The notes beneath the pieces are model-generated. The model was not told where the DNA came from. It saw nothing but the letters and a program-made list of their open reading frames with translations, and did no database searches. Positions 53,062-61,905 of a DNA stretch of 64,000 nt are shown here, piece by piece. The first letter of the stretch is position 1; every line of letters starts with the position of its first letter. The stretch is from Bradyrhizobium sp. B124 (GTDB lineage Bacteria > Pseudomonadota > Alphaproteobacteria > Rhizobiales > Xanthobacteraceae), in the NCBI RefSeq assembly GCF_038967635.1, contig NZ_CP152413.1, positions 372,001-436,000 on the forward strand. The letters are read 5' to 3'. Position numbers and translations under genes: made by a program.

Positions 53062-54525
53062 ATGGTGCCGTCGATCAAGACCCGCGTTGCTACATTAGCC
53101 CTTGCCGCGCTGCTGTCCTGTGCCGGAGTGGGACACGCGCGCGCCGAGCAGCCGGGCGATCGGACGGTTGCGCTGCTCAAGAAGCTGATCTCTTTCGACA
53201 CTTCGAATGGCCCGGGCGATACGCGGGCGCTCGCCGAATATCTGAAGTCGCAATTCGCGCCGCTCGGCGCCGAGGTGGACATCTTCGTCGCCCCGAACGG
53301 CAAGGCTGCGCACTTCATTGCGCGGCTGCGCGGCGACGGTTCGCGGAAACCGGTGCTGCTGGCCGCGCATGCCGACGTCGTTCCGGTCGAGCGCGAGAAA
53401 TGGACAGTGGAGCCGTTCGCGGGCGTCGAGAAGGACGGCTTCGTCTACGGCCGCGGCGCGATGGACTTCAAGGGTGGGCTCGCCGTCTTCGCCGGCGCGG
53501 TGATGCGGCTCGCCGAGGAGAAGACGCCGCTGTCGCGCGATGTGATCTTCCTCGCCGAAGCCGACGAGGAGCAGGGGCAGTACAGCACGGTATGGCTGGC
53601 GAAGAACCATTGGGACAAGATCGACGCCGAGTTCGCACTGAACGAAGGCGGCTATGTGCTGCAGGAGCGCGATGGCGCGGTGCGCCAGATCAATGTCACG
53701 ACGGCGGAAAAGCTCTCGGCGACGTTCGCGCTGAAGACGACCGGTCCCTCCGGTCATTCCTCACGACCGTTCCCGGCGGGCGCGATGGCCAACGATCGCC
53801 TGATCGCGGCGCTGGCCAAGCTCGCGGTGCATGATCCGGCCGTCAAGCTGGTGCCGGCGACCGAAGCCTATTTCAAGGCGTTGCTTCCGATCAGTTCGGA
53901 ACAGACGGCAGCCGATATCAAGCAGCTATTGGCCGCCAAGGACCAGGGCGATCTCGACGCGACCGGAAAGAAACTGGTCGCCGACAATCCCAAGGACAGC
54001 CTGCTGCTGCACGCGCTGCTGCGCGATACCATGGTGATCACCATGATCGATGCCGGCATCAAGCCCAATGTGATCCCCGGCGACGCCAAGGCGGTCGTGA
54101 ACACGCGGCTGCTGCCGGGCAGCACCACGGATCAGATGATCGAGGAGATCAAACGTGCGATCGGCGATCCCGGCATCGAAGTCAGCATCGTCACGTCGTT
54201 GTCGCAGCAGGACGCGCGGGACGCTTACCTGACGCGCTCCAAGATCCCGGCGTCGCCCATCAATACCGAGCTCTATGCGGCGCTGGATCGCAACGCAAAG
54301 CGGGTCTGGAAAGACGCCGTCCTGGTGCCGACGATGTTCGAAGCGGGGACCGACGCCATCGCCTGGCGCGAGCGCAACGTGCCGGTCTACGGCATCTATC
54401 CCTATCCGCTCGACGACGACATCCTGAGCCGGATGCATGGCAACGACGAAAGGATCGGCGTCGAGGCCATCAAGCAGGGGGCGGAGTGGGTCTACACCAC
54501 GCTTCGCGAAGTCGCGAAGAAATAG
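53062..54525 (+). CDS. M20/M25/M40 family metallopeptidase, exported
   Basis: A 487-residue di-zinc amidohydrolase with a Sec signal (VATLALAALLSCAGVGHARA-E). Metal ligands follow the M20 pattern: His103 in AAHADVVPV, Asp135 in GRGAMDFKGG, Glu169 and Glu170 in EADEEQG, and His459 in RMHGNDER. The dimerisation domain lies between about 210 and 330. Such enzymes cleave peptides or N-acyl amino acids. GGGAGG precedes the ATG. Location is probably periplasmic; substrate unknown. Confidence 0.9.
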   Translation: MVPSIKTRVATLALAALLSCAGVGHARAEQPGDRTVALLKKLISFDTSNGPGDTRALAEYLKSQFAPLGAEVDIFVAPNGKAAHFIARLRGDGSRKPVLLAAHADVVPVEREKWTVEPFAGVEKDGFVYGRGAMDFKGGLAVFAGAVMRLAEEKTPLSRDVIFLAEADEEQGQYSTVWLAKNHWDKIDAEFALNEGGYVLQERDGAVRQINVTTAEKLSATFALKTTGPSGHSSRPFPAGAMANDRLIAALAKLAVHDPAVKLVPATEAYFKALLPISSEQTAADIKQLLAAKDQGDLDATGKKLVADNPKDSLLLHALLRDTMVITMIDAGIKPNVIPGDAKAVVNTRLLPGSTTDQMIEEIKRAIGDPGIEVSIVTSLSQQDARDAYLTRSKIPASPINTELYAALDRNAKRVWKDAVLVPTMFEAGTDAIAWRERNVPVYGIYPYPLDDDILSRMHGNDERIGVEAIKQGAEWVYTTLREVAKK

Positions 54526-54531
54526 AGCTCA

Positions 54532-55038
54532 TTACGAGAGGTATTTGCCGAGGAAGTCACGCTTGCCGAGCGTCACGCCGCGATGGCGCAGGATCGCGTA
54601 GGCCGTCGTGACGTGGAAGAACAGGCTCGGCAGCGCGAAGCCGTACAGATAGCGCGCTGCCGGCATTGGCGGAACGCCGAACGGCAAGGTGATGGTGCGT
54701 TCCGCCGCTTGGTCGAAGGCCCGAACCGGGACCGTGTCGATGTAGTCGCGCGTTCGCGAGATCCGGGCGTAGGCCTCGACGAGGCTCTGTTCGTCGTCGG
54801 CAAAGGGCGGCGGCTCGAGGCCGGCGAGCCGCCCGGCAGCGCCCTTGGCGTGATCGCTGGCCCGTTGCACCTGGCCGACCAGCGTCAGCATGTCCGGCGC
54901 CAGCCGCGCCGCGAGCATGGCGTCGGGATCGAGACCGCGTTCGCGGGCATGAGCCTCGCCCTTGCGCAGGAGATCGGCAAGCGCGTCGAGCATCTGCCGG
55001 AACACCGGAACGGAGGCGTCGTATAGCGGGGCGTTCAT
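54532..55038 (-). CDS. DUF1993 family protein
   Basis: A 168-residue protein of the DUF1993 (DinB-like helical bundle) family. YDASVPVFRQMLDALADLLRKGEAHA at the start and LPSLFFHVTTAYAILRHRGVTLGKRDFLG at the end are conserved family ends. The PSLFFH histidine could bind metal. Function unknown. Convergent with the peptidase gene and 20 bases upstream of the DHA2 MFS stop, all on the minus strand. Confidence 0.85.
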   Translation of the reverse strand: MNAPLYDASVPVFRQMLDALADLLRKGEAHARERGLDPDAMLAARLAPDMLTLVGQVQRASDHAKGAAGRLAGLEPPPFADDEQSLVEAYARISRTRDYIDTVPVRAFDQAAERTITLPFGVPPMPAARYLYGFALPSLFFHVTTAYAILRHRGVTLGKRDFLGKYLS

Positions 55039-55058
55039 GGAATTGTCCTCGTCTCAAC

Positions 55059-56495
55059 TCAAGCTGCCGGCTCGCGCGGCAGCCACAGCGATAGCCAGCC
55101 GCCGAGCGCCAGCAGCGCGACATTGCAGCCGAGCGCGACCGTGAAGGCGTGGGCGTAGTCGTCGGCCTGCGGGTGCGGCCCGAGCAGGCTGTAGAAGACG
55201 CCGCCGATGATTGCGACGCCGAGTGCGGCGCCGATCTGGAAGGTCGAGATCATCATCCCCGATGCCAGCCCGGCATGGCGTGGATCGATGCTACCGATCA
55301 CGGCCTTGATGACCGACGGCATCACGGTGCCGAAGCCGAGCCCGCCGCAGATTAGGCCGAATTCAAGGCTTTGGGGCAGTGCGCCACTGACCGAGAGCAT
55401 CACGACACCGAAGCCGATGACCTGGAGCGCGAAGCCCAGCGTCAGCGTGCGCGCGCCGAGCCATTGCATCACCAGCGACGACACCAGCGAACTCACGAAG
55501 AAGCCGGTGGCAAAGGGCAGGGTGGCGAGGCCGGCCGCCAGCGGTGAAAAATGCAGCCCACTCTGTAGGTAGACCGCAAAGGTGAGGTAGAACGACGACA
55601 GCATGTAGAAGGCGAGCGCCATCACCAGCCCGATGACGAAATCGCTGTTGCGCAGCAGATGCAGCGCGACCAGCGGGTCGCCGCCGCGGGCTTTCAGGCG
55701 CGCCTCGAAGCGGACGAAGGCGGCGAGCATCAGCGGAGAGGCCAGCAGCATTGCGACGATCCAGGCCGGCCAGCCGGATTCCCGTCCCTCGATCAGCGGA
55801 TAGACCAGGAGGCCCAACGTGAGCGACAGCAGGATGACACCGCCGATGTCGAGCCTTTGGGCATGCTCGGCACGCGAATCGGTCAGGTACAGCAATCCGC
55901 CGATGAAGGCGGCGAGGCCGATCGGCACGTTGATGAGGAAGATCGCCTGCCAGGCCAGTCCGAACGGATGGGCCGAGACCAGGACGCCGCCGAGCACCTG
56001 GCCGCAGATGTTGGCGAGGCCGAACGTCGCGCCGTAGAAGCCGAGCGCGCGGCCCTGTTCGGCCGCCGGAAACAGCACGCGGATCGAGGCGAGCACCTGC
56101 GGCGCCATCACGGTCGCGGTGAGGCCCTGCAGGATCCGACCGGCGACCAGTACGTCCGGCGACCATGCGATGCCGCACAGCACCGACGCGATCGTGAAGC
56201 CGGCGACGCCGGTCAGGAACATGCGCCGGCGGCCGAGCAGGTCGCCGAGCCGGCCGCCCGTGATCAGGAAGACCGCGTAGGTCGCGGCATAGGCCGAGAT
56301 CACGAACTGCACCTGGCTCGCTGTAGCGCCGAGATTGTCGCGAATGGCCGGCAGCGCGAGGTTGACGACGTTGAAGTCGAGGATCGGCAGGAAGGCGCCG
56401 GTGAGCAGCACGGGCAGCGCCAGCCATCGCCGCGGGTCGACCGTTGCCGGCCTTGTGTCGTGCAATTGCAACGTCTCGGTGGTCTCGCTTGTCAC
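55059..56495 (-). CDS. MFS transporter, DHA2 family, 14-helix
   Basis: A 478-residue multidrug-efflux-type transporter. LPILDFNVVNLALPAIRDNLGATASQVQFVISAYAATYAVFLITGGRLGDLLGRRRMFL covers helix 1, motif D1 and motif A. LTATVMAPQVLASIRVLFPAAEQGRALGFYG is the helix 4-5 region and GQVLGGVLVSAHPFGLAWQAIFLINVPIG contains motif C. The GTG at 56495 is chosen because GGAG lies just upstream; further in-frame codons run into the divergent LysR promoter. Confidence 0.9.
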   Translation of the reverse strand: MTSETTETLQLHDTRPATVDPRRWLALPVLLTGAFLPILDFNVVNLALPAIRDNLGATASQVQFVISAYAATYAVFLITGGRLGDLLGRRRMFLTGVAGFTIASVLCGIAWSPDVLVAGRILQGLTATVMAPQVLASIRVLFPAAEQGRALGFYGATFGLANICGQVLGGVLVSAHPFGLAWQAIFLINVPIGLAAFIGGLLYLTDSRAEHAQRLDIGGVILLSLTLGLLVYPLIEGRESGWPAWIVAMLLASPLMLAAFVRFEARLKARGGDPLVALHLLRNSDFVIGLVMALAFYMLSSFYLTFAVYLQSGLHFSPLAAGLATLPFATGFFVSSLVSSLVMQWLGARTLTLGFALQVIGFGVVMLSVSGALPQSLEFGLICGGLGFGTVMPSVIKAVIGSIDPRHAGLASGMMISTFQIGAALGVAIIGGVFYSLLGPHPQADDYAHAFTVALGCNVALLALGGWLSLWLPREPAA

Positions 56496-56598
56496 CTGCC
56501 AGCTCCTCTGCGTCGCCGGCGCGGCACACGAGGTGCGCCTGTCGGCCGAACTTTTCGGGAAGATGGCCTGTCTGTTTGTGATAAGATATTCGCCAGCC

Positions 56599-56617
56599 TT
56601 GCGAACCGAGTTTGCAA
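56599..56617. promoter_or_regulatory. Candidate LysR operator in the MFS/LysR divergent promoter
   Basis: TTGCGAAC, CGA, GTTTGCAA form an interrupted palindrome with one mismatch pair. It ends two bases before the LysR start codon, leaving no Shine-Dalgarno, so binding there would shut off the regulator itself. Consistent with LysR autoregulation; not proven. Confidence 0.5.
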
Positions 56618-56619
56618 AA

Positions 56620-57531
56620 ATGCACAGCGCGCTTGACTGGAATGATCTTCGCCTCGTCCTCGCGGTTGCGCGCGAGGGCAGTCTCTCCGGGGCAGCGCGC
56701 AGACTGGGTGTCACGCATTCGACGGTGTTTCGCCGGCTCGGCGCGATCGAAGCAGCGATCGGCACGCGCCTGTTCGAGCGCTTCCGCGATGGTTATGCGC
56801 CGACACCGGCCGGCGAGACCGCGGCGGCGTCGGCGGCCCGGCTCGAGGACGAAGTGCTTGCGCTGGAGCGCAGGCTCGCGGGACAGGACCTCAGGCCGTC
56901 AGGCCCGGTGCGGATCACGACGACCGATACGCTCGGCGCGGTGCTGATGGGGCATCTGCCCGCGATGCGCGCTGCGCATCCGGAGATCCAGCCGGAAATC
57001 ATCATCTCCAATGCGATGGCGAACCTGACCCGCCGCGAGGCCGAGATCGCGATCCGGCCGACGCCGGCACCGTCCGAGCTGCTGGTCGGGCGGCGCGTCG
57101 CCGAGCTTGCCCATGCGGTCTACGGATCGCGGGCCTATCTCGCCCGGCGTGACGACAAGGATCTGTCCGCACACGACTGGGTCGGGCTCGACGATGCGCT
57201 GGCGGGAACCGTGATCGCCGGCTGGATGCGCGCGAACCTTCGCTCGGCGCGCTTTGCTTGCCGCGTCGACGCGCTTCCGGCGCTGCGCGATGCCGCGGCT
57301 GCGGGACTGGGGCTTGCGTTGCTTCCCTGCTATGTCGGCGATCTCGCGCCCGCGCTGCGCCGGCTGATGCCGAAGACGCTCACCGAGCCGCGATCGGCGC
57401 TGTGGCTGTTGACGCATGACGATCTCAAGCGAACCGCGCGCATCCGCGCCACGCTCGATTTTCTGGCCAAGGCGCTCGCATCGGACCGGGCGCTGTTCGA
57501 GGGAAAGCGGGCCGGCCGCGTGCGGCGATAG
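56620..57531 (+). CDS. LysR family transcriptional regulator
   Basis: A 303-residue regulator. LDWNDLRLVLAVAREGSLSGAARRLGVTHSTVFRRLGAIEAAIGTRLFERF is the helix-turn-helix, of the same subgroup as the regulator at 40231-41127. DALPALRDAAAAGLGLALLPCYVGDL is a typical effector-domain block. Divergent from the DHA2 MFS gene, its likely target. Confidence 0.92.
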   Translation: MHSALDWNDLRLVLAVAREGSLSGAARRLGVTHSTVFRRLGAIEAAIGTRLFERFRDGYAPTPAGETAAASAARLEDEVLALERRLAGQDLRPSGPVRITTTDTLGAVLMGHLPAMRAAHPEIQPEIIISNAMANLTRREAEIAIRPTPAPSELLVGRRVAELAHAVYGSRAYLARRDDKDLSAHDWVGLDDALAGTVIAGWMRANLRSARFACRVDALPALRDAAAAGLGLALLPCYVGDLAPALRRLMPKTLTEPRSALWLLTHDDLKRTARIRATLDFLAKALASDRALFEGKRAGRVRR

Positions 57532-57551
57532 CCGGCCGGCGCGCGGGCCGC

Positions 57552-58460
57552 TCACATCTCGAGAACTTCGGCCGGGATGTTTGCCACGCCACTCTCAGGC
57601 AGCTGATGATGTTCGCGAAACGCACGGGCGATCGTCTTCAGTGCCGCGCGGGATCGCGCATCCGAGAGTGCGGACAGCAGCACGATCTCGGAGGGCGGAA
57701 GGGCAGGCAGGCCAAACCGCCGGCTGACCTCGATCGTTCCGGCAGGTGCAAGCCGGCAGGAGAACACCGAGGTGGCAAGCCCGGCGGCCACCGCGTCGGC
57801 GACCGCAAAGGATCCGCAGCCGAGGAAGCTTTCCGTCCACGTGATGCCCGCGGCCGCGAGCGCGCGGGTCGCAATGTTGAGCACGCCGCAGGATGGCGAG
57901 GAGGCGGCCAGGCGCAGCGGTTCGCCCGCGCGACGGACAAAGTCCGGCGTCGCGAACCAGCCATAGTGGTCCGTCGTCAGCATCTCGCCGTCGCGGCCGT
58001 CGTCCTCGCGGCGGATGATGGCGGCATCGATGTCGCCGCGATCGAAGGCGGTGAGGAGATCGCGGGAATCGTCGAGCCGGACCTCGATGGTGAGCGCCGG
58101 ATCGTGCGCGTGGAGTCGCGCCAGCAGGGTTGGAACCTCGGCGCCTCCGACATGGGTGGCAATGCCGAGCGAGAAGCGGCGTGGCCGCGCGGGCGACAGC
58201 CCCGCGACGGCCCGATCATGTGCGGCGAGCAGGTCGCGTGCGGGCACGACGAACGCCGCGCCCTGTGCCGACAGGCGCACCAGCCGCGGTGTGCGCTCGA
58301 TCAGCCTGTGGCCGACCTGGCTCTCGAGACGCTTCAGCTTAACGCTGATCGCGCCTTGCGTGGTGCCGAGCGTTTCGGCTGCACGCGTAAAACTCCTGAG
58401 GTCGGCAATGGTCACGAAGGTCTTCACGGCGTCGATGTCGAGCGTGGTCATGTCAGTCAT
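57552..58460 (-). CDS. LysR family transcriptional regulator
   Basis: A 302-residue regulator. IDAVKTFVTIADLRSFTRAAETLGTTQGAISVKLKRLESQVGHRLIERT is the helix-turn-helix. It is convergent with the LysR gene before it and divergent from the DHA2 transporter at 58666. Two start codons are possible (58460 and 58451). It probably controls the transporter through the inverted repeat at 58485-58522. Confidence 0.92.
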   Translation of the reverse strand: MTDMTTLDIDAVKTFVTIADLRSFTRAAETLGTTQGAISVKLKRLESQVGHRLIERTPRLVRLSAQGAAFVVPARDLLAAHDRAVAGLSPARPRRFSLGIATHVGGAEVPTLLARLHAHDPALTIEVRLDDSRDLLTAFDRGDIDAAIIRREDDGRDGEMLTTDHYGWFATPDFVRRAGEPLRLAASSPSCGVLNIATRALAAAGITWTESFLGCGSFAVADAVAAGLATSVFSCRLAPAGTIEVSRRFGLPALPPSEIVLLSALSDARSRAALKTIARAFREHHQLPESGVANIPAEVLEM

Positions 58461-58484
58461 CCGGAATTGTTGTCTCTGAAATAT

Positions 58485-58522
58485 CTAGTCATCCAATTCA
58501 CCAATGCTCAAGCCGTGACTAG
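58485..58522. promoter_or_regulatory. Spaced inverted repeat in the LysR/MFS divergent promoter
   Basis: CTAGTCA at the left and TGACTAG at the right are exact reverse complements separated by 24 bases. LysR tetramers contact two sites on one DNA face, and a spacing of about three helical turns fits this. It lies 25 bases from the LysR start and about 145 from the transporter. Confidence 0.45.
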
Positions 58523-58665
58523 CTTTCTGCTGTGAAGCGCCGTGGCCACCCGATTCCTGCCGCTGCTGCCTCAATACATCGTGAGTCGATCGACCGACGC
58601 TGCTGCCAGCACCCTGGCAACAGCGTGCGGTATGCCGTTGGCTTGCCACAACAAAAGGCCTGATC

Positions 58666-60183
58666 ATGTCCACTGAACTGAGTCGCCGCGGCGCCGTCGT
58701 GTTGTCCGCCGTATGCCTTGCCTGCCTAATGTTTGGATTGGAGATATCCAGCATTCCGGCGATCCTGCCGACGCTGGAGCGGGTGCTGCATGCCGACTTC
58801 AAGGCGCTGCAATGGATCATGAACGCCTACACGATCGCGGTGACCACGGTGCTGATGGCGATCGGGACGGTGGCGGACCGCTATGGGCGCAAGCGCATCT
58901 TCCTGGTCGCGATCGCCGCGTTCGGCATCACCTCGCTGATCTGCGGCGTCGCCTCGAGCGTCGAAATGCTGATTATCGCCCGGTTGCTGCAGGGGCTGAG
59001 CGGCGGCGCGCTGTTGATCTGCCAGATCGCCGTGCTGTCGCACGAATTTCAGGGCGGCCGGGTGCGCGCGGTCGCATGGGGCTGGTGGGGCGTGATCTTC
59101 GGCGTCGGCCTCGGCTTCGGGCCGATCATCGGCGGTGCCGTGGTCGCGCTGCTGAGCTGGGAATGGGTCTTCCTCGTCCACGTGCTGTTCGCAGCCGTTG
59201 CGTTCGTGCTCACGATCGGCGGCGTGCATGAATCGAAGGATCCGAAGGCGAGCAGCCTCGATGTCGCCGGCATCGTGACGATGTCGCTCGCGGTGTTCTG
59301 CCTCGCCTTCTACATCACGCAGGGACCGGATCTCGGCTTCGTCAGCGCCAAGGGGCTCGCGATCCTCGGCGTCTCCGCGCTGAGCTTCATCGCATTTCTC
59401 GTTGCCGAGAGAATCAGCCGGCGGCCGATGTTCGACTTCTCGGTATTTCGGATCCCGGCTTTCTCCGGCTCGATCGTCGGCTCGGCCGCGATGAACCTCA
59501 GCTACTGGCCCTTCATGATCTATCTGCCGATCTGGTTTCACGCCGGCCTTGGCTATGACAGCGTGTCCGCCGGCCTCGCGCTGCTCGCCTACACGCTGCC
59601 GACGCTGGTGATGCCGCCCTTCGCCGAGCGCCTGTCGCTGCGCTACCAGCCGGGCCTGATCATTCCGGCCGGCCTGTTCACCATCGGCATCGGATTCATG
59701 CTGATGAAGTTCGGCAGCGCCGCCGCGCAGCCCGACTGGCTGACGATGCTGCCGGGCTGCCTGCTTGCCGGCATTGGCCTCGGCATCACCAACACGCCGG
59801 TCACCAACACGACGACGGGCTCGGTCTCGAGCGACCGCGCCGGCATGGCCTCCGGCATCGACATGAGCGCGCGGATGGTTTCACTTTCAATCAACATCGC
59901 CCTGATGGGTTTCATCCTGGCGAGCGGCGTGCTGGCGCATCTGAAGGCCGTAATGCCTGCGCTGGACGGCGGGCAGCTCCGCAGCATCGCCGAACGGATC
60001 GCGGCAGGTGATGCCGCATCCGCGCCGGAGCTGACCGGCCCTGTCGTGCATCAGGCGCTCGCGAACGGCTTTGGCTGGGTGATGCTCTATGGCGGCATCG
60101 GCGTGTGGATCATGGCCGCGTTGAGCTTCCTGATCTTCAACGCGCGACCGGTGCGGCAGGCCGAAGTTCAATGCACCAAGTGA
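58666..60183 (+). CDS. MFS transporter, DHA2 family
   Basis: A 505-residue inner-membrane transporter with about 14 helices. LEISSIPAILPTLERVLHADFKALQWIMNAYTIAVTTVLMAIGTVADRYGRKRIFLV covers helix 1 to motif A. LLQGLSGGALLICQIAVLSHEFQGGRVRAVAWGWWG and GPIIGGAVVALLSWEWVFLVHV include the motif C region. It belongs to the EmrB/QacA type. The start follows AAAAGGCC. Confidence 0.9.
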   Translation: MSTELSRRGAVVLSAVCLACLMFGLEISSIPAILPTLERVLHADFKALQWIMNAYTIAVTTVLMAIGTVADRYGRKRIFLVAIAAFGITSLICGVASSVEMLIIARLLQGLSGGALLICQIAVLSHEFQGGRVRAVAWGWWGVIFGVGLGFGPIIGGAVVALLSWEWVFLVHVLFAAVAFVLTIGGVHESKDPKASSLDVAGIVTMSLAVFCLAFYITQGPDLGFVSAKGLAILGVSALSFIAFLVAERISRRPMFDFSVFRIPAFSGSIVGSAAMNLSYWPFMIYLPIWFHAGLGYDSVSAGLALLAYTLPTLVMPPFAERLSLRYQPGLIIPAGLFTIGIGFMLMKFGSAAAQPDWLTMLPGCLLAGIGLGITNTPVTNTTTGSVSSDRAGMASGIDMSARMVSLSINIALMGFILASGVLAHLKAVMPALDGGQLRSIAERIAAGDAASAPELTGPVVHQALANGFGWVMLYGGIGVWIMAALSFLIFNARPVRQAEVQCTK

Positions 60184-60234
60184 ACCTGAGGTCGCCGCGC
60201 CTGCCCCGGGACAGGGGCGGGCAGGCGGCATCGG

Positions 60235-60654
60235 TCACTTCACGAGGGTCAGCAGCGGCTTGTCTTTCTCGACGATATAGGTCGCAAGCTCGCTGGCGGT
60301 GACATTGCCGACGTTCCTTGCCGCATGGATCGTGCCTGCGGGGATGAACAGCACGTCGCCCGCCTTTAGCGTTGCCGGCGGTCTGCCGTCGACATCGTAT
60401 TCGAGCGTGCCGGCGAGCACATAGATGATCTCTTCGCCGGGATGCGTATGGCGGCCGAATGCCTTGCCGGGCGCGATGTCGACGCGCACCTGGACGGCTT
60501 CGCGTCCGGGCGCGCTGAGGTCGTGGCGCTGCAAATCGGTTCGCGCGAAGCCGGCCGGCTGCTGCGCCTGAGCCGTCGGTATCGTCAGGAAACTTCCGGC
60601 GATCAGGGCCGCTCTTGCGAGCAGGCGCGTCGCGGTCATCAGCTTGCTGGTCAT
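60235..60654 (-). CDS. Exported cupin domain protein
   Basis: A 139-residue protein with a Sec-type signal (LLARAALIAGSFLTIPTAQAQ). The cupin motif 1 is FGRHTHPGEEIIYVLAGTLEYDV, with two His and a Glu as metal ligands, and motif 2 is AGDVLFIPAGTIHAARNVG. This is an isolated periplasmic cupin, function unknown. The hairpin at 60691-60717 separates it from ohr. Confidence 0.88.
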   Translation of the reverse strand: MTSKLMTATRLLARAALIAGSFLTIPTAQAQQPAGFARTDLQRHDLSAPGREAVQVRVDIAPGKAFGRHTHPGEEIIYVLAGTLEYDVDGRPPATLKAGDVLFIPAGTIHAARNVGNVTASELATYIVEKDKPLLTLVK

Positions 60655-60690
60655 CTTGAACTCCGGGGCTGTCTTCTGGACTTGTCCGAC

Positions 60691-60717
60691 CGCGGACCGG
60701 CAGGCGGCCGGTCCGCG
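60691..60717 (-). terminator. Strong hairpin downstream of ohr
   Basis: CGCGGACCGGC and GCCGGTCCGCG form a perfect 11-base stem around AGGCG, 23 bases past the ohr stop on the minus strand. No T-tract follows, so it may act in RNA stability or with Rho. Confidence 0.5.
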
Positions 60718-60740
60718 TCGGAGGTTGTCATGCGATGGTC

Positions 60741-61142
60741 TCAGACGAGGGTGGTGGTGACGTCGATGTTGCCGTGGACTGCCTTGGAATAGGGGCAGAT
60801 GCCGTGCGCGGCTTCGATCAGCTCTTGCGCAACCTCGCGCTCGACGCCGGGAACGTGGACGTTGAGGCGCGCACTCAGGAAGAAGGCGCTACCGGCCTGG
60901 TTGAGATCGATCTCGGCGTCGACCTCGGGCTCGCTCGCGAGCTTGACCTTGCGCTGTCCGGCGGCAAGCTGGATCGCGCCGATGTAGCAGGCCGACCAGG
61001 CGGCGGCGAACAGGTTCTCGGCGGCGGGGTGCGGCTGCGGCAGCTTGACGTCGAGGAAGCCGTCGCGCGAGAGGGCGGCGCCGTTCGGGCCGGCGGTGAC
61101 GTGGGTCTTTCCGGTGACGAGAACCTTTGCATTGGCGGTCAT
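60741..61142 (-). CDS. ohr: Organic hydroperoxide resistance protein Ohr
   Basis: A 133-residue OsmC/Ohr-family thiol peroxidase that reduces organic hydroperoxides. SACYIGAI holds the peroxidatic Cys52 and GICPYSKA the resolving Cys116, the Ohr spacing. FAAAWSAC and the PHPAAENLFAA block support Ohr over OsmC. AAAGGAG precedes the ATG. It is divergent from its MarR/OhrR-type regulator with two palindromes in between. Confidence 0.93.
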   Translation of the reverse strand: MTANAKVLVTGKTHVTAGPNGAALSRDGFLDVKLPQPHPAAENLFAAAWSACYIGAIQLAAGQRKVKLASEPEVDAEIDLNQAGSAFFLSARLNVHVPGVEREVAQELIEAAHGICPYSKAVHGNIDVTTTLV

Positions 61143-61169
61143 GGCGAGCTCCTTTGGTTGAATATAGAT

Positions 61170-61192
61170 CGCATCCGATCTAAGCGGATGCG
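61170..61192. promoter_or_regulatory. OhrR-type operator 1 (ohr side)
   Basis: CGCATCCG and CGGATGCG are exact reverse complements around ATCTAAG. The core TCCGATCTAAGCGGA resembles operator 2. It lies about 30 bases upstream of the ohr start, where it would cover the ohr promoter. Confidence 0.7.
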
Positions 61193-61230
61193 CGGTGAAA
61201 TAGACCTCGCGTTTGACCATGTCAAGCACT

Positions 61231-61245
61231 TCCGATTTAATCGGA
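61231..61245. promoter_or_regulatory. OhrR-type operator 2 (ohrR side)
   Basis: TCCGAT, TTA, ATCGGA: a perfect six-base inverted repeat 45 bases upstream of the ohrR start. It shares the TCCGAT-TAA-CGGA pattern with operator 1, so one regulator probably binds both and represses ohr and itself. Confidence 0.7.
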
Positions 61246-61289
61246 TACGATTTATATTGGCCGAGACTTCACAAACTCCGGAGACGCCC

Positions 61290-61757
61290 GTGACCCGCAC
61301 CGCCAAGGCCGAGACCAAAGGCCGAAAACTCTCGAATTTTCTGTGCTTTGCGGTCTATTCGGCCAATCTGGCCTTTGGCCGCGCCTATAAGCCGATCCTG
61401 GACGCGGTCGGCCTGACCTACACCCAGTACATTGCCATGATTGCGCTGTCGGAGGCCGACGAGCAGACCGTGAGCGCGCTCGGCGAGAAGCTGTTCCTGG
61501 AATCCAACACGCTGACGCCGATCCTCAAGAAGCTGGAGCAGAGCGGCTACATCAGCCGCGTCCGCGATCCCGCCGACGAGCGGCAGGTGCGCGTGAGCCT
61601 GACGGCGGTGGGCCGGCGCCTGCTCGACAAGGAGATCAACGCGTCGCTGGTCGACGCCACCGGGCTCGGCGACGAATTTCCCATCGTGCAGAAGAGCGTG
61701 GTCAGGCTGCGCGACAATCTGCTGCACCACACGCGCGGCGATTCGAAGAAGGGCTGA
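61290..61757 (+). CDS. ohrR: MarR family organic-hydroperoxide regulator OhrR-like
   Basis: A 155-residue winged-helix repressor. KLSNFLCFAVYSANLAFGRAYKP at residues 13-35 is the OhrR N-terminus, with the peroxide-sensing Cys19. LGEKLFLESNTLTPILKKLEQSGYISRVRDPADERQVRVSLT is the recognition helix and wing. Oxidation of Cys19 by hydroperoxides should release DNA and free ohr. The GTG at 61290 follows GGAG. Confidence 0.92.
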   Translation: MTRTAKAETKGRKLSNFLCFAVYSANLAFGRAYKPILDAVGLTYTQYIAMIALSEADEQTVSALGEKLFLESNTLTPILKKLEQSGYISRVRDPADERQVRVSLTAVGRRLLDKEINASLVDATGLGDEFPIVQKSVVRLRDNLLHHTRGDSKKG

Positions 61758-61905
61758 TGCTGAGGCAGCGGCGCGCTGGTACGCCACGACGTGCCGCCGG
61801 ATCAAATTGTAACGGGCTGTATCCGAGCCGCGTCGTTCCGCATTTCCGCCACGGCGCAACCGGCAACTCCGCTCCGCTTCTGGTTGACGCGGAGGAGAGT
61901 TCGAC

